From NCBI RefSeq assembly GCF_026008495.1, contig NZ_BQUN01000031.1, positions 1 to 64,000 of the forward strand: DNA of 64,000 nt. The letters are read 5' to 3'. Shown in pieces: positions 26,108-35,334 of the stretch. Source of the DNA: Streptomyces sp. A012304. GTDB taxonomy: Bacteria; Actinomycetota; Actinomycetes; Streptomycetales; Streptomycetaceae. The notes below the pieces were generated by a model, which was not told where the DNA came from, ran no database searches, and saw nothing but the letters and a program-made list of their open reading frames with translations. Made by a program: the position numbers and the translations under genes. How positions within the stretch are numbered: position 1 is the first letter of the stretch; each line of letters starts with the position of its first letter.

Positions 26108-27079
26108 TCACTCGCCCGCCGGAGCCGACGCCTCCGCTCCTGCCGCGCGCACCGGCAGCGGATACGGCGGGGGAGTGCCGCCGAACTCCGGGCAATGCGC
26201 CTGGTGGTCGCACCAGCCGCACAGCTTCGTCGGCCGCGGCCGCCAGTCACCCGTCTCCGTCGCCAGCCGGATCGCCTCCCACAGCGCCAACAGCTTGCGC
26301 TCGACCCGCTCCAGGTCCGCGAGGACGGGATCGTAGGTCAGCACGTCCCCGCTGCCCAGGTACACCAGTTGCAGCCGTCGCGGGATCACCCTCTTCAGAC
26401 GCCAGACGACCAGCGCGTAGAACTTCATCTGGAACAGCGCCCCTTCGGCGTATTCCGGCCGGGGCGCCTTGCCGGTCTTGTAGTCGACGATCCGCACCTC
26501 GCCGGTGGACGCCACGTCGACCCGGTCGATGATCCCGCGCAGCGTCAGCCCCGACTCCAGCTCGGCCTGCACGAACAGCTCCCGCTCGGCGGGCTCCAGC
26601 CGGGTCGGGTCCTCCAGCGTGAACCACCGCTCGACCAGCTGCTCCGCCTCCGCCAGCCAGCCCGCCAGCCGCTCGCCCTCCGGATCGTCGGCGAACAGCT
26701 CCACGACCTCCGGCCGGGACTCCCGCAGCCGATCCCACTGCCCGGGGATCAGCGACTTGGCCCGCGGCGCGGTCCGCTCGGCCGCCGGAGCGTCGAACAG
26801 CCGCTCGAGGACCGCGTGCACCAGCGTCCCCTTCGTGGCCGCCGGGCTCGGCTTCTCCGGGAGCCGGTCGATGACCCGGAACCGGTACAGCAACGGACAC
26901 TGCATGAAGTCGCTCGCCCGCGAGGGAGACAGCGAGGCGGGCGCGGTCGCGACGACGGCCTCCTCGGCGGGTGCCCGCCCGGACGCGGCGACCCCCGCAT
27001 CCGGTACCGCCACCCGCGGCTGCGCCTCCACGACACCCCCGTCGTCCGCGCGGACGACACCTTCGCTGCTGCTCTCCAT
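26108..27079 (-). CDS. RecB-family PD-(D/E)XK nuclease-domain protein
   Basis: 323 aa from ATG 27079. After a disordered 45-residue N-terminus come the RecB/AddB-type features: ASLSPSRASDFMQCPLLYRFRVIDRLPE with the first cysteine, GTLVHAVLERLF, the nuclease core GIIDRVDVASTGEVRIVDYKTGKAP (catalytic Asp and Lys in DYKTGK), the QMKFYALVVWRL helix (motif with Gln/Tyr), and a C-terminal cysteine trio LCGWCDHQAHCPEF. The four cysteines fit a 4Fe-4S cluster as in AddB or Cas4. There is no helicase part. Its DNA role is unknown. A -10-like TAAGGT lies 8 nt before the ATG. Confidence 0.86.
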   Translation of the reverse strand: MESSSEGVVRADDGGVVEAQPRVAVPDAGVAASGRAPAEEAVVATAPASLSPSRASDFMQCPLLYRFRVIDRLPEKPSPAATKGTLVHAVLERLFDAPAAERTAPRAKSLIPGQWDRLRESRPEVVELFADDPEGERLAGWLAEAEQLVERWFTLEDPTRLEPAERELFVQAELESGLTLRGIIDRVDVASTGEVRIVDYKTGKAPRPEYAEGALFQMKFYALVVWRLKRVIPRRLQLVYLGSGDVLTYDPVLADLERVERKLLALWEAIRLATETGDWRPRPTKLCGWCDHQAHCPEFGGTPPPYPLPVRAAGAEASAPAGE

Positions 27080-27253
27080 GCCCACAGACCTTACGGCCCG
27101 CCACTGACAGTGACCCCACCGCGACCCCGGCACCGCGCACCACCGGGAAAACACAGGGGTGCCGGGGCGTAACACCCCCCGACGGCCGCATACCATCGGT
27201 CCCAGACCCTCCCGTCCGGCAGGCGCGGGAGACGCTTCGAACAAGGGGACACC

Positions 27254-28804
27254 GTGGTGGAAAGCGGCGGGAGCGGGCGGCCGCGGCCGGACAGGGACGA
27301 GTCGGCCGAGCGCCCCACCACACCTGCGGCCCGGCCCGACACCCCCACCGCCGAGCAGCCCGCCGACACCCCGCCGGCCACACCCGCCCCGACGCCGACC
27401 GGCCAGGACGGCAAGACCGGCAGGGACGGCCAGGAAGGCGCGACCGCCACGGACGGGAAGGACGCTGCGACTGCCACGGACGGGAAGGACACCGAGGCCA
27501 GCACGGACACGTCAAGCAAGGAGCCCGCGCACCAGGACCCGGACGGCACCCCGCCGACCGCAGGCTCCGCGCCCGACACCGCCGGAACCGCCGGCACCCC
27601 GGCCACCGGAGCCGACACCCCCACCAAGACCCGGCCGCCCCACCGCCCCCCGGAGCCCCGAGGCGGCCTGCTCATGGGCCGCCCCTTCGGCGTACCCGTC
27701 TACGTCGCGCCCAGCTGGTTCCTCGTCGCCATCCTGATCACCTGGGTGTTCGGCGGCCAGCTCGACCGCGTGCTGCCCGAACTCGGCGCCGCCCGCTACC
27801 TGGTCTCCCTCTTCTTCGCGGTCGCCTTCTACGCCTCCGTCCTCGTCCACGAACTGGCCCACACGGTCGCCGCCCTCCGCTTCAAACTCCCCGTGCGCCG
27901 CATCCAGCTCCAGTTCTTCGGCGGTGTCTCCGAGATCGAGAAGGAGGCCGAGACCCCAGGCCGGGAGTTCTGGCTGGCCTTCGTCGGCCCCCTGCTCTCC
28001 CTCGTCCTGTCCGGCCTCTTCTACCTCGCCCTGCAACCCGTCGAGCCCGGCACGGTCCCCGGCGTCCTGCTGGCCGGCCTGATGATCTCCAACCTCATCG
28101 TGGCGGTCTTCAACCTCCTCCCCGGCCTCCCCCTCGACGGCGGCCGCATGCTCCGCGCCGTCGTCTGGAAGATCACCGGCAAGCCCATGAGCGGCACCGT
28201 CGCCGCCGCCTGGGTCGGCCGCGCCCTCGCCGTCTCCGTCCTCGTCGGACTGCCCCTGCTCACCCAGTCCGGGGCGCTCGGCGCCTCCGCCGAGGACAGC
28301 GTCGGCATGGACACCGTCATGGACGCCCTGCTCGCCGCCATCCTCGCCGCGATCATCTGGACCGGCGCCGGCAACAGCCTGCGCATGGCCCGCCTGCGCG
28401 AGCACCTCCCCGAACTGCGCGCCCGCAACCTCACCCGTCGCGCCGTCCCCGTCGAGTCCGACACCCCGCTCTCCGAGGCCCTGCGCCGCGCCAACGACGC
28501 CGGCGCCCGCGCCCTCGTCGTCGTCGACGCCCACGGCGAACCCCTCTCCCTGGTCCGCGAGGCCGCCATCGTCGGCGTCCCCGAGCACCGCCGCCCCTGG
28601 GTCGCCGTCAGCGGCCTCGCCCAGGACCTCACCGACGGCATGCGTCTCTCCGCCGAACTGGCCGGAGAGGACCTCCTCGACGCCCTGCGCGCGACCCCCG
28701 CCACCGAGTACCTGGTCGTCGAGGAGACCGGCGAGATCTACGGCGTCCTGTCCGCGGCCGACGTCGAGCGCGCCTTCGTCAAGGCGATGGCCCGGCCCTC
28801 CTGA
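27254..28804 (+). CDS. Site-2-protease-type (M50) metalloprotease with CBS domains
   Basis: 516 aa from GTG 27254 (tandem GTG at 27257; AAGGGG upstream). Residues 1-135 are disordered, rich in Asp, Thr, Pro and Ala. Then come about six membrane helices with the zinc motif LVHELAHTVA (HELAH), the FGGVSEIEKEAETPGREFWLAFVGP segment, and the second motif NLLPGLPLDGGRML (LDGG Asp as third ligand). Two C-terminal CBS domains (about 395-515; DTPLSEALRRANDAGARALVVVDAHG) may sense nucleotides. Such intramembrane proteases release membrane-held factors; the substrate is unknown. The next gene, trmI, starts 80 bp on. Confidence 0.9.
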   Translation: MVESGGSGRPRPDRDESAERPTTPAARPDTPTAEQPADTPPATPAPTPTGQDGKTGRDGQEGATATDGKDAATATDGKDTEASTDTSSKEPAHQDPDGTPPTAGSAPDTAGTAGTPATGADTPTKTRPPHRPPEPRGGLLMGRPFGVPVYVAPSWFLVAILITWVFGGQLDRVLPELGAARYLVSLFFAVAFYASVLVHELAHTVAALRFKLPVRRIQLQFFGGVSEIEKEAETPGREFWLAFVGPLLSLVLSGLFYLALQPVEPGTVPGVLLAGLMISNLIVAVFNLLPGLPLDGGRMLRAVVWKITGKPMSGTVAAAWVGRALAVSVLVGLPLLTQSGALGASAEDSVGMDTVMDALLAAILAAIIWTGAGNSLRMARLREHLPELRARNLTRRAVPVESDTPLSEALRRANDAGARALVVVDAHGEPLSLVREAAIVGVPEHRRPWVAVSGLAQDLTDGMRLSAELAGEDLLDALRATPATEYLVVEETGEIYGVLSAADVERAFVKAMARPS

Positions 28805-28871
28805 CATCCCGCCCCTCAGGCGGCCCGGCGGCCCCCCTGCCCTGGTGGTCGGCGGCCCCCGCAAACCCCGG

Positions 28872-28877
28872 TAGGCT
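28872..28877 (+). promoter_or_regulatory. Candidate -10 box, leaderless trmI transcript
   Basis: TAGGCT ends 6 nt before the ATG at 28884, and no Shine-Dalgarno site is present between or just upstream. Confidence 0.5.
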
Positions 28878-28883
28878 GGTCAC

Positions 28884-29786
28884 ATGTCCGAACCGACCGG
28901 TGCCGCCCGCAGGCGCGGGCCCTTCAAGGTCGGGGACCAGGTTCAGCTGACCGACCCCAAGGGCCGCCACTACACGTTCACGCTCGAGGCCGGGAAGAAC
29001 TTCCACACCCACAAGGGTTCCTTCCCGCACGACGAACTGATCGGCGCTCCCGAGGGCAGCGTTGTCCGCACCACCGGGAACGTCGCCTACCTCGCGCTGC
29101 GCCCCCTGCTCCCCGACTACGTCCTGTCCATGCCCCGCGGGGCAGCCGTCGTCTACCCCAAGGACGCGGGGCAGATCCTCGCCTTCGCCGACATCTTCCC
29201 CGGCGCGCGCGTCGTCGAGGCCGGCGTCGGCTCCGGCTCGCTCAGCAGCTTCCTGCTGCGCGCCATCGGCGACCAGGGCATGCTGCACAGCTACGAGCGC
29301 CGCGAGGACTTCGCTGAGATCGCCCAGCAGAACGTGGAGCGCTACTTCGGCGGCCCGCACCCCGCCTGGCAGCTCACCGTCGGCGACCTCCAGGACAACC
29401 TCTCCGACACGGACGTCGACCGCGTCATCCTCGACATGCTCGCCCCCTGGGAGTGCCTGGAGGCCGTCTCCAAGGCGCTCGTCCCCGGCGGCATCCTGTG
29501 CTGCTACGTCGCGACCACCACCCAGCTCGCCCGGACCGTGGAGTCCATCCGGGAGATCGGCTGCTTCAACGAGCCGACCGCCTGGGAGACGATGATCCGC
29601 AACTGGCACATCGAAGGCCTCGCCGTCCGCCCGGACCACCGCATGATCGGCCACACCGGCTTCCTCCTCACCGCCCGCCGCCTCGCCGACGGCGTCGAGC
29701 CGCCCATGCGCCGCCGCCGCCCCGCCAAGGGCGCCTACGGCGAGGACTACGCCGGCCCCAACGCCGACGGAGGCACCGCCCGCTGA
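28884..29786 (+). CDS. trmI: tRNA (adenine-58-N1) methyltransferase
   Basis: 300 aa. The TrmI/Gcd14 family methylates A58 in the T loop of tRNA with SAM, as a homotetramer. Seen: the N-terminal small beta domain (GPFKVGDQVQLTDPKGRHYTFTLEAGKNFHTHKGSFPHDELIG), RPLLPDYVLSMPRGAAVVYPKDAGQIL, the SAM motif VVEAGVGSGSLSSFLLRA (about residues 111-128), YERREDFAEIAQQNVERYFGG and motif IV DRVILDMLAPWE. The C-terminal tail is basic and disordered. It is cytosolic. A leaderless-type start fits a housekeeping role. Confidence 0.94.
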   Translation: MSEPTGAARRRGPFKVGDQVQLTDPKGRHYTFTLEAGKNFHTHKGSFPHDELIGAPEGSVVRTTGNVAYLALRPLLPDYVLSMPRGAAVVYPKDAGQILAFADIFPGARVVEAGVGSGSLSSFLLRAIGDQGMLHSYERREDFAEIAQQNVERYFGGPHPAWQLTVGDLQDNLSDTDVDRVILDMLAPWECLEAVSKALVPGGILCCYVATTTQLARTVESIREIGCFNEPTAWETMIRNWHIEGLAVRPDHRMIGHTGFLLTARRLADGVEPPMRRRRPAKGAYGEDYAGPNADGGTAR

Positions 29787-29841
29787 GGCAACCGCTGCCC
29801 TGCGCCACAGACACCCCGTGCCGCAGTCAACGCACCGGCAT

Positions 29842-29881
29842 CGTGGCCGAGTTCCCGGGGAGCGCCCGGAACTCGGCCACG
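29842..29881 (+). terminator. trmI terminator
   Basis: A perfect 14-bp stem (29842-29855 with 29868-29881, arm CGTGGCCGAGTTCC) with a 12-nt loop, 56 bp after the stop codon. Confidence 0.8.
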
Positions 29882-30005
29882 ACGCTGTCCCCTTGACACC
29901 CCTCCGGTGCGACCTCGCACCCCGCCGTTCCGTCGGCCTGTGACGTGTGGCACGATGCTGGCCACCTCACCCCCACCGGCACAGCCCTCACAGGAGAAAC
30001 TCCTC

Positions 30006-30584
30006 GTGCAGCAATCCGCCGTCCCGGAACTGGCACACACCCACGCCCGGCCGATCCACTGGATCGCCACCGCCACCGCCGTGGCCGGCGTCGTGGCCCT
30101 CTCCTCGGTCCTCCAGCCCGGCCCCGCGACGGCCGCCCAGCCCACCACCCCCGGCGCCGAGCCCGGGCCCGTCACCGTCGCGGCCCCCGCCACCACCGGC
30201 GTCGACTTCCCGATCGAATGCGGCCCGGTCAAGGCCCTCGTGGTGAAGCAGGCCACCGGAGACCTGGACGGCGACCGCAGGCCCGAAACGGTCGCCGTCG
30301 TCCACTGCGACTCACCCATGGGCACCCCGCCCGACGGCGTCTACGTCCTCACCCAGGCCGCCGGAGCGAGCGGCGCGCGCGTGGTCGCCACCCTCGTCGA
30401 CCCCAAGGACCGCCTCACCGTCACGAGCCTCTCCGTCGGCAACGGCGCCGTCCGCGCCGCATTGCTCGGCTACTCCTCGGCCGACGTGCCCAGTTGCTGC
30501 CCCGACGTGAAGGACAGCGCCAAGTGGCAGTGGAAGGACGGCGCGTTCATCCGCTCGGCACCCGCCGGAGCCCACAGCGTCTGA
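30006..30584 (+). CDS. Hypothetical exported protein
   Basis: 192 aa from GTG 30006, with AGGAG 9 nt upstream; ATG 29955 in the same frame lacks a site. The N-terminus reads HARPIHWIATATAVAGVVALSSVLQPGPATAA, a signal peptide or anchor with possible cleavage after ATAA. The mature part has DLDGDRRPETVAVVHCD, a calcium-binding FG-GAP/VCBS-like turn, and cysteines (IECGP, VVHCD, PSCCPD) that could pair outside the cell. I recognise no family with certainty. Confidence 0.72.
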   Translation: MQQSAVPELAHTHARPIHWIATATAVAGVVALSSVLQPGPATAAQPTTPGAEPGPVTVAAPATTGVDFPIECGPVKALVVKQATGDLDGDRRPETVAVVHCDSPMGTPPDGVYVLTQAAGASGARVVATLVDPKDRLTVTSLSVGNGAVRAALLGYSSADVPSCCPDVKDSAKWQWKDGAFIRSAPAGAHSV

Positions 30585-30641
30585 CCGACGCCAACCCCAC
30601 TGTGAGAAATCAGACAGCCGTGACGCGCTGAACCCGAACGC

Positions 30642-30947
30642 TCACTCAGCGTCAGGGCCGTAGACCTCCACGCTGTCCGAAACCCGCCGCACATGGATGC
30701 ACTCGCCCGGACACTCCTTCGCCGAGTCCACCACGTCCGTCAGCAGCGGCAGCGGAACCGGCGTCGCGGCCCCCTTGTCCTGCAAGAGCTCGTCGTCCGG
30801 CCCCTTCACATAGGCCAAGCCGTCGATGTCCAGCTCGAACACCTCGGGCGCGTACTGGGCGCAGATGCCGTCACCGGTACAGAGATCCTGGTCGATCCAG
30901 ACCTCCAGCGCCTCGCCACCGACACCGGCCTCCTGCTGCACGCTCAT
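30642..30947 (-). CDS. Small ferredoxin, 3Fe-4S type
   Basis: 101 aa. Cluster ligands are in IDQDLCTGDGICAQYAPEVF (Cys about residues 23 and 29) and KECPGECIHV (about 79 and 83). The CxxDxxC-type spacing with a missing fourth ligand suits a 3Fe-4S cluster, as in ferredoxins that donate electrons to actinobacterial P450s. It has an unusual 20-residue insertion (YVKGPDDELLQDKGAATPVP) between the halves. A P450 gene exists in the conservon 23 kb away, but no partner is adjacent. Confidence 0.88.
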   Translation of the reverse strand: MSVQQEAGVGGEALEVWIDQDLCTGDGICAQYAPEVFELDIDGLAYVKGPDDELLQDKGAATPVPLPLLTDVVDSAKECPGECIHVRRVSDSVEVYGPDAE

Positions 30948-31124
30948 GTCTCCTGCCGTTTACTGCCGAGCCCTACGGGAACGATGCAGGCTCTGACGGG
31001 TGTTGAACACTTCGACCCTACCTCCGGCAGCTTTCCAATCATGTTCGGTGGGTATCCCCCTGGCGTGAGGGAGAGCGCAAGGGTGAAGATCGGACACACC
31101 CCGACAGTGTTTCTGATCTAGGGG

Positions 31125-31152
31125 TTTCAATCGACACCCGCCCAGGTAGGGT
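31125..31152 (+). promoter_or_regulatory. Candidate arc promoter
   Basis: TTTCAA (31125-31130), a 16-nt spacer and TAGGGT (31147-31152), placing the start about 30 nt before the ribosome site of arc (GGAGGAGG). Confidence 0.45.
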
Positions 31153-31190
31153 CTGGAAGCGTCCAGCTCCCCTTGGAGGAGGTGAGGACC

Positions 31191-32957
31191 GTGGCAGCCC
31201 ACGACGACGACATGAACCGCGGCATCCGCCCGGGACGAGGGTCCGACGACCCGGCCGGGCAGATCGCCTACCTTGAGCAGGAGATCGCCGTCCTGCGACG
31301 CAAGCTCGCCGACTCTCCGCGACACACGAGGATTCTCGAAGAGCGGATCGTCGAGCTGCAGACCAACCTGGCCGGCGTGTCCGCCCAGAACGAGCGACTC
31401 GCCAACACGCTCCGCGAGGCCCGCGACCAGATCGTGGCCCTCAAGGAAGAGGTCGACCGGCTCGCCCAGCCACCGGCCGGCTTCGGTGTCTTCCTCGCGG
31501 CGAACGAGGACGGTACGGCCGACATCTTCACCGGTGGCCGCAAGCTCCGGGTGAACGTCAGCCCCAGCGTCGAGCTCGACGAGCTCAGGCGCGGCCAGGA
31601 AGTGATGCTGAACGAAGCGCTCAATGTGGTCGAGGCCATGGAGTTCGAGCGCGTCGGGGACATCGTCACCCTCAAGGAGATCCTCGAGGACGGCGAGCGC
31701 GCCCTGGTGCTCGGGCACACCGACGAGGAACGGGTGGTACGGCTCGCCGAGCCGCTGCTGGACGTCACCATCCGCCCCGGCGACGCCCTGCTGCTCGAAC
31801 CCCGCTCCGGCTACGTCTACGAGATCGTCCCCAAGAGCGAGGTCGAGGAACTCGTCCTCGAAGAGGTCCCGGACATCGGCTACGAGCAGATCGGCGGCCT
31901 CGGCGGCCAGATCGAAGCCATCCGCGACGCGGTCGAGCTCCCCTACCTCTACCCCGACCTGTTCAAGGAGCACGAACTGCGGCCGCCGAAGGGCGTCCTG
32001 CTGTACGGGCCCCCCGGATGCGGAAAGACGCTGATCGCCAAGGCCGTCGCCAACTCGCTGGCCAAGAAGGTCGCCGAGGTCACCGGCCAGGCCGCCGGCA
32101 AGAGCTTCTTCCTCAACATCAAGGGCCCCGAGCTCCTGAACAAGTACGTCGGCGAGACCGAGCGGCAGATCCGCCTGGTCTTCCAGCGGGCCCGTGAGAA
32201 GGCCAGCGAGGGCACGCCCGTCATCGTCTTCTTCGACGAGATGGAATCCCTCTTCCGCACCCGTGGCTCCGGTGTCAGCTCGGACGTGGAGAACACCATC
32301 GTCCCCCAGCTGCTCGCCGAGATCGACGGCGTGGAAGGCCTCCAGAACGTGGTCGTGATCGGCGCCTCCAACCGCGAGGACATGATCGACCCCGCCATCC
32401 TGCGCCCCGGTCGGCTCGACGTGAAGATCAAGATCGAGCGTCCCGACGCCGAGGCGGCCAAGGACATCTTCGGCAAGTACCTCACCGAGCGCCTCCCGCT
32501 CCACGGGGACGACCTCGGTGAGCACGGCGGCGACAAGACCACCACCGTCCAGAGCATGATCCAGACGGCCGTGGAGCACATGTACGCCGAATCCGAGGAA
32601 AACCGCTTCCTGGAAGTCACCTACGCCAACGGCGACAAGGAAGTTCTCTACTTCAAGGACTTCAACTCCGGCGCCATGATCGAGAACATCGTGGGCCGCG
32701 CCAAGAAAATGGCGATCAAGGACTTCCTGGAAAAGAACCAGAAAGGCCTTCGCGTCTCCCACCTCCTCCAGGCCTGCGTGGACGAGTTCAAGGAGAACGA
32801 GGACCTGCCGAACACCACCAACCCGGACGACTGGGCCCGGATCTCCGGAAAGAAGGGCGAGCGGATCGTCTACATCCGCACCCTGATCACCGGAAAGCAG
32901 GGCTCCGACACCGGACGCTCCATCGACACGGTGGCGAACACCGGACAGTACCTGTAA
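31191..32957 (+). CDS. arc: Proteasome-associated AAA ATPase (ARC/Mpa)
   Basis: 588 aa from GTG 31191, following GGAGGAGGTGAGG. This is the hexameric ring that binds Pup-tagged proteins, unfolds them with ATP and feeds the 20S core. Domains: N-terminal coiled coil (about 22-85; [13 protein letters not shown]...) that grips Pup, tandem OB folds (about 90-235), then AAA with Walker [14 protein letters not shown], Walker [11 protein letters not shown] and the arginine-finger region [11 protein letters not shown]. The C-terminus ends GQYL, the penultimate-Tyr motif that docks on the core particle. First gene of the Pup-proteasome region, closed by a U-tailed terminator. Confidence 0.97.
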   Translation: MAAHDDDMNRGIRPGRGSDDPAGQIAYLEQEIAVLRRKLADSPRHTRILEERIVELQTNLAGVSAQNERLANTLREARDQIVALKEEVDRLAQPPAGFGVFLAANEDGTADIFTGGRKLRVNVSPSVELDELRRGQEVMLNEALNVVEAMEFERVGDIVTLKEILEDGERALVLGHTDEERVVRLAEPLLDVTIRPGDALLLEPRSGYVYEIVPKSEVEELVLEEVPDIGYEQIGGLGGQIEAIRDAVELPYLYPDLFKEHELRPPKGVLLYGPPGCGKTLIAKAVANSLAKKVAEVTGQAAGKSFFLNIKGPELLNKYVGETERQIRLVFQRAREKASEGTPVIVFFDEMESLFRTRGSGVSSDVENTIVPQLLAEIDGVEGLQNVVVIGASNREDMIDPAILRPGRLDVKIKIERPDAEAAKDIFGKYLTERLPLHGDDLGEHGGDKTTTVQSMIQTAVEHMYAESEENRFLEVTYANGDKEVLYFKDFNSGAMIENIVGRAKKMAIKDFLEKNQKGLRVSHLLQACVDEFKENEDLPNTTNPDDWARISGKKGERIVYIRTLITGKQGSDTGRSIDTVANTGQYL

Positions 32958-32966
32958 AAAACAGGG

Positions 32967-33010
32967 CGGCTGCGGGTGCCCTTTACGGGGTACCCGCAGC
33001 CGACTGCTTT
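32967..33010 (+). terminator. arc terminator with U tract
   Basis: An 11-bp perfect stem (32967-32977 with 32992-33002), extended inward by four more pairs including a G-U, is followed by ACTGCTTTT. It is one of the few hairpins here with a T run. Confidence 0.85.
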
Positions 33011-33071
33011 TCGGGCCACGGCTGGAGCAGGCAATGACGCAAATGATCTCCCCACCAGCGCAGAGGCGTTC

Positions 33072-33077
33072 TAGGCT
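33072..33077 (+). promoter_or_regulatory. Candidate -10 box of dop
   Basis: TAGGCT lies 114 nt before the dop ATG, which has its own site AGGAGG (33181-33186). No convincing -35. Confidence 0.35.
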
Positions 33078-33191
33078 CTTCCGTACCGCCAGGTCGCGCA
33101 GTGCGGGGACGGGCACCGCACACGCACCGGAGCACCTGCGGTATCTGAGCGGCGCCCACGACCGAGGGAGCCGCCGGGCAAGGAGGGCCGC

Positions 33192-34703
33192 ATGACCGTA
33201 CGGCGAGTAATGGGCATCGAGACGGAGTACGGGATCTCCGTCCCCGGCCACCCGAACGCCAATGCCATGCTCACCTCGTCCCAGATCGTCAACGCCTACG
33301 CGGCGGCGATGCACCGGGCCCGCCGGGCCCGCTGGGACTTCGAGGAGGAGAACCCGCTGCGGGACGCGCGAGGCTTCGACCTCGCCCGCGAGGCCGCCGA
33401 CGCCAGCCAGCTCACCGACGAGGACATCGGGCTCGCCAACGTGATCCTCACCAACGGCGCCCGTCTCTACGTCGACCACGCGCATCCCGAGTACAGCGCC
33501 CCCGAGGTCACCAATCCCCGCGACGCCGTCCTCTGGGACAAGGCCGGCGAGCGGATCATGGCCGAGGCCGCCGAACGCGCCGCCGCGCTCCCCGGCGCAC
33601 AGCCCATCCATCTCTACAAGAACAACACCGACAACAAGGGCGCCTCCTACGGCACGCACGAGAACTACCTGATGAAGCGGGAGACCGCCTTCTCCGACAT
33701 CGTGCGCCACCTCACGCCCTTCTTCGTCTCCCGTCAGGTCTTCGCCGGCGCCGGTCGCGTCGGCATCGGCCAGGACGGCCACGAGCACGGCTTCCAGCTC
33801 AGCCAGCGCGCGGACTACTTCGAGGTCGAGGTCGGCCTGGAGACCACCCTCAAGCGCCCGATCATCAACACCCGCGACGAGCCGCACGCCGACGCCGAGA
33901 AGTACCGCCGACTGCACGTGATCATCGGGGACGCGAACCTCTCCGAGATCTCCACCTACCTCAAGCTCGGCACGACGGCCCTCGTCCTGTCGATGATCGA
34001 GGACGGCTTCATCGCCGTCGACCTCGCCGTCGACCAGCCCGTCCGCACCCTGCACCAGATCTCCCACGACCCGTCGCTCAAGCGTCTGGTCACCCTGCGC
34101 AGCGGCCGCACACTCACCGCGGTCCAGTTGCAGATGGAGTACTTCGAGCTGTCGCGCAAGTACGTCGAGGAGCGCTTCGGCGCGGACGCCGACGCGCAGA
34201 CCAAGGACGTCCTGGCGCGCTGGGAGGACACTCTCACCCGCCTGGAGAACGACCCGATGAGCCTCGCCGGGGAACTGGACTGGGTCGCCAAGCGAGAGCT
34301 CATGGAGGGCTACCGGCGCCGTGACGACCTCGACTGGGACGCGGCACGCCTGCACCTGGTCGACCTCCAGTACGCCGACGTACGGCCCGAGAAGGGCCTG
34401 TACAACCGTCTCGCGGCCCGCGGCCGCATGAAGCGTCTGCTGGACGAGGCCGACGTGGAGCGGGCCAAGAGCAAGCCGCCGGAGGACACGCGCGCGTACT
34501 TCCGCGGCCGCTGCCTGGAGCAGTACGCCGACGACGTCGCCGCGGCCTCGTGGGACTCGGTCATCTTCGACCTGCCCGGCCGCGACAGCCTCCAGCGCGT
34601 TCCAACCCTGGAACCGCTTCGCGGAACGCGAAATCACGTCAAGGAGCTGCTGGACCGCTGCCGCACGGCGGAAGACCTGGTCAGGGTCTTGTCGGGCGGC
34701 TGA
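33192..34703 (+). CDS. dop: Deamidase/depupylase of Pup
   Basis: 503 aa. Converts the C-terminal Gln of Pup to Glu and also removes Pup from substrates. Glutamine-synthetase-like carboxylate-amine ligase fold: [14 protein letters not shown] (metal Glu), [18 protein letters not shown] (catalytic Asp), [51 protein letters not shown]. Compared with pafA it contains the longer Dop-loop region after YGI ([43 protein letters not shown]). The Pup of this genome ends in Gln, so this activity is required. Second gene of the locus, followed by pup. Confidence 0.96.
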   Translation: MTVRRVMGIETEYGISVPGHPNANAMLTSSQIVNAYAAAMHRARRARWDFEEENPLRDARGFDLAREAADASQLTDEDIGLANVILTNGARLYVDHAHPEYSAPEVTNPRDAVLWDKAGERIMAEAAERAAALPGAQPIHLYKNNTDNKGASYGTHENYLMKRETAFSDIVRHLTPFFVSRQVFAGAGRVGIGQDGHEHGFQLSQRADYFEVEVGLETTLKRPIINTRDEPHADAEKYRRLHVIIGDANLSEISTYLKLGTTALVLSMIEDGFIAVDLAVDQPVRTLHQISHDPSLKRLVTLRSGRTLTAVQLQMEYFELSRKYVEERFGADADAQTKDVLARWEDTLTRLENDPMSLAGELDWVAKRELMEGYRRRDDLDWDAARLHLVDLQYADVRPEKGLYNRLAARGRMKRLLDEADVERAKSKPPEDTRAYFRGRCLEQYADDVAAASWDSVIFDLPGRDSLQRVPTLEPLRGTRNHVKELLDRCRTAEDLVRVLSGG

Positions 34704-34816
34704 ACGGGTACTCGGCCGGACCCGGGCGAGCGGGGTGGAAACCCCGCCGTCCGGGAATCATCGAGGTGGCCCCCGTACGTTCTGGTAACTACGGGGCCGA
34801 TGTCGGACCCGGCTTG

Positions 34817-34822
34817 TAGGGT
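34817..34822 (+). promoter_or_regulatory. Candidate -10 box of pup
   Basis: TAGGGT lies 70 nt before the pup ATG, which suggests that pup may be transcribed apart from dop as well. No clear -35. Confidence 0.4.
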
Positions 34823-34892
34823 CTGATCATCACCGATCGGCAGGAAAGCCGACCTGTCGACCATGTCGGGCGAACTGAGCGGGGTGAGGGTA

Positions 34893-35111
34893 ATGGCGAC
34901 CAAGGACACCGGCGGCGGCCAGCAGAAGGCGACGCGCTCCACGGAGGAGGTCGAGGAGCAGGCGGCGGAGGCGCAGGCTTCGGAGGACCTCAAGGAGCGG
35001 CACGAGAAGCTCAGCGACGACGTCGACTCGGTTCTCGACGAGATCGACGACGTGCTTGAGGAGAACGCCGAGGACTTCGTGCGGAGCTTCGTGCAAAAGG
35101 GTGGGCAGTAA
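34893..35111 (+). CDS. pup: Prokaryotic ubiquitin-like protein Pup
   Basis: 72 aa from ATG 34893, GTGAGGG upstream. The open frame extends 10 codons upstream, but MATKDTGGGQQKATRS is the family start. It is disordered and acidic, with the ARC-binding helical segment (SEDLKERHEKLSDDVDSVLDEIDDVLEENAEDFVRSFVQ) and the C-terminus KGGQ. The final Gln must be deamidated by Dop before PafA can link it to lysines. It lies between dop and prcB, with its own terminator afterwards. Confidence 0.97.
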   Translation: MATKDTGGGQQKATRSTEEVEEQAAEAQASEDLKERHEKLSDDVDSVLDEIDDVLEENAEDFVRSFVQKGGQ

Positions 35112-35121
35112 GCCATCTTTG

Positions 35122-35136
35122 CCTTCGAATCGAAGG
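35122..35136. promoter_or_regulatory. 15-bp palindrome after pup
   Basis: CCTTCGAATCGAAGG, 7-bp arms around a central A, 10 bp after the pup stop. It could be an operator or a weak hairpin preceding the stronger stem at 35160. Confidence 0.35.
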
Positions 35137-35159
35137 TTCGAGGGGGCGGGGGTGTGAGC

Positions 35160-35197
35160 GACCGGTGAACCCGCGATCTGGCATGGGTTCACCGGTC
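35160..35197 (+). terminator. Terminator between pup and prcB
   Basis: A perfect 13-bp stem (35160-35172 with 35185-35197, arm GACCGGTGAACCC-like) with a 12-nt loop. It implies that prcBA is at least partly transcribed from its own promoter in the 140 bp that follow. Confidence 0.75.
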
Positions 35198-35334
35198 CTC
35201 GTGCTGACGACCGGGTGCCAGGTGGTCCGCCACAAGGCTTCGGCCGCACATGTGGATCACCGCCGCGAGCCGGGTAAGGTCCCTGCCATACCGATGCTTC
35301 AACTGTGAAATTCGGCTCATCCGGAAGGAAACTC

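Noticed and set aside
30642..30947. Ferredoxin as part of a P450 operon
   Set aside because: No P450 is adjacent; the nearest, rarE, is 23 kb away in another operon, so pairing is speculation.
30960..34637. A 1225-codon minus-strand open frame antisense to arc and dop
   Set aside because: A shadow frame caused by stop-poor GC-rich sequence; arc and dop have clear homology and ribosome sites.
35112..35334. A small gene between pup and prcB
   Set aside because: The gap has a terminator and the prcB leader; the short frame starting at 35250 runs out of phase into prcB and has no ribosome site.
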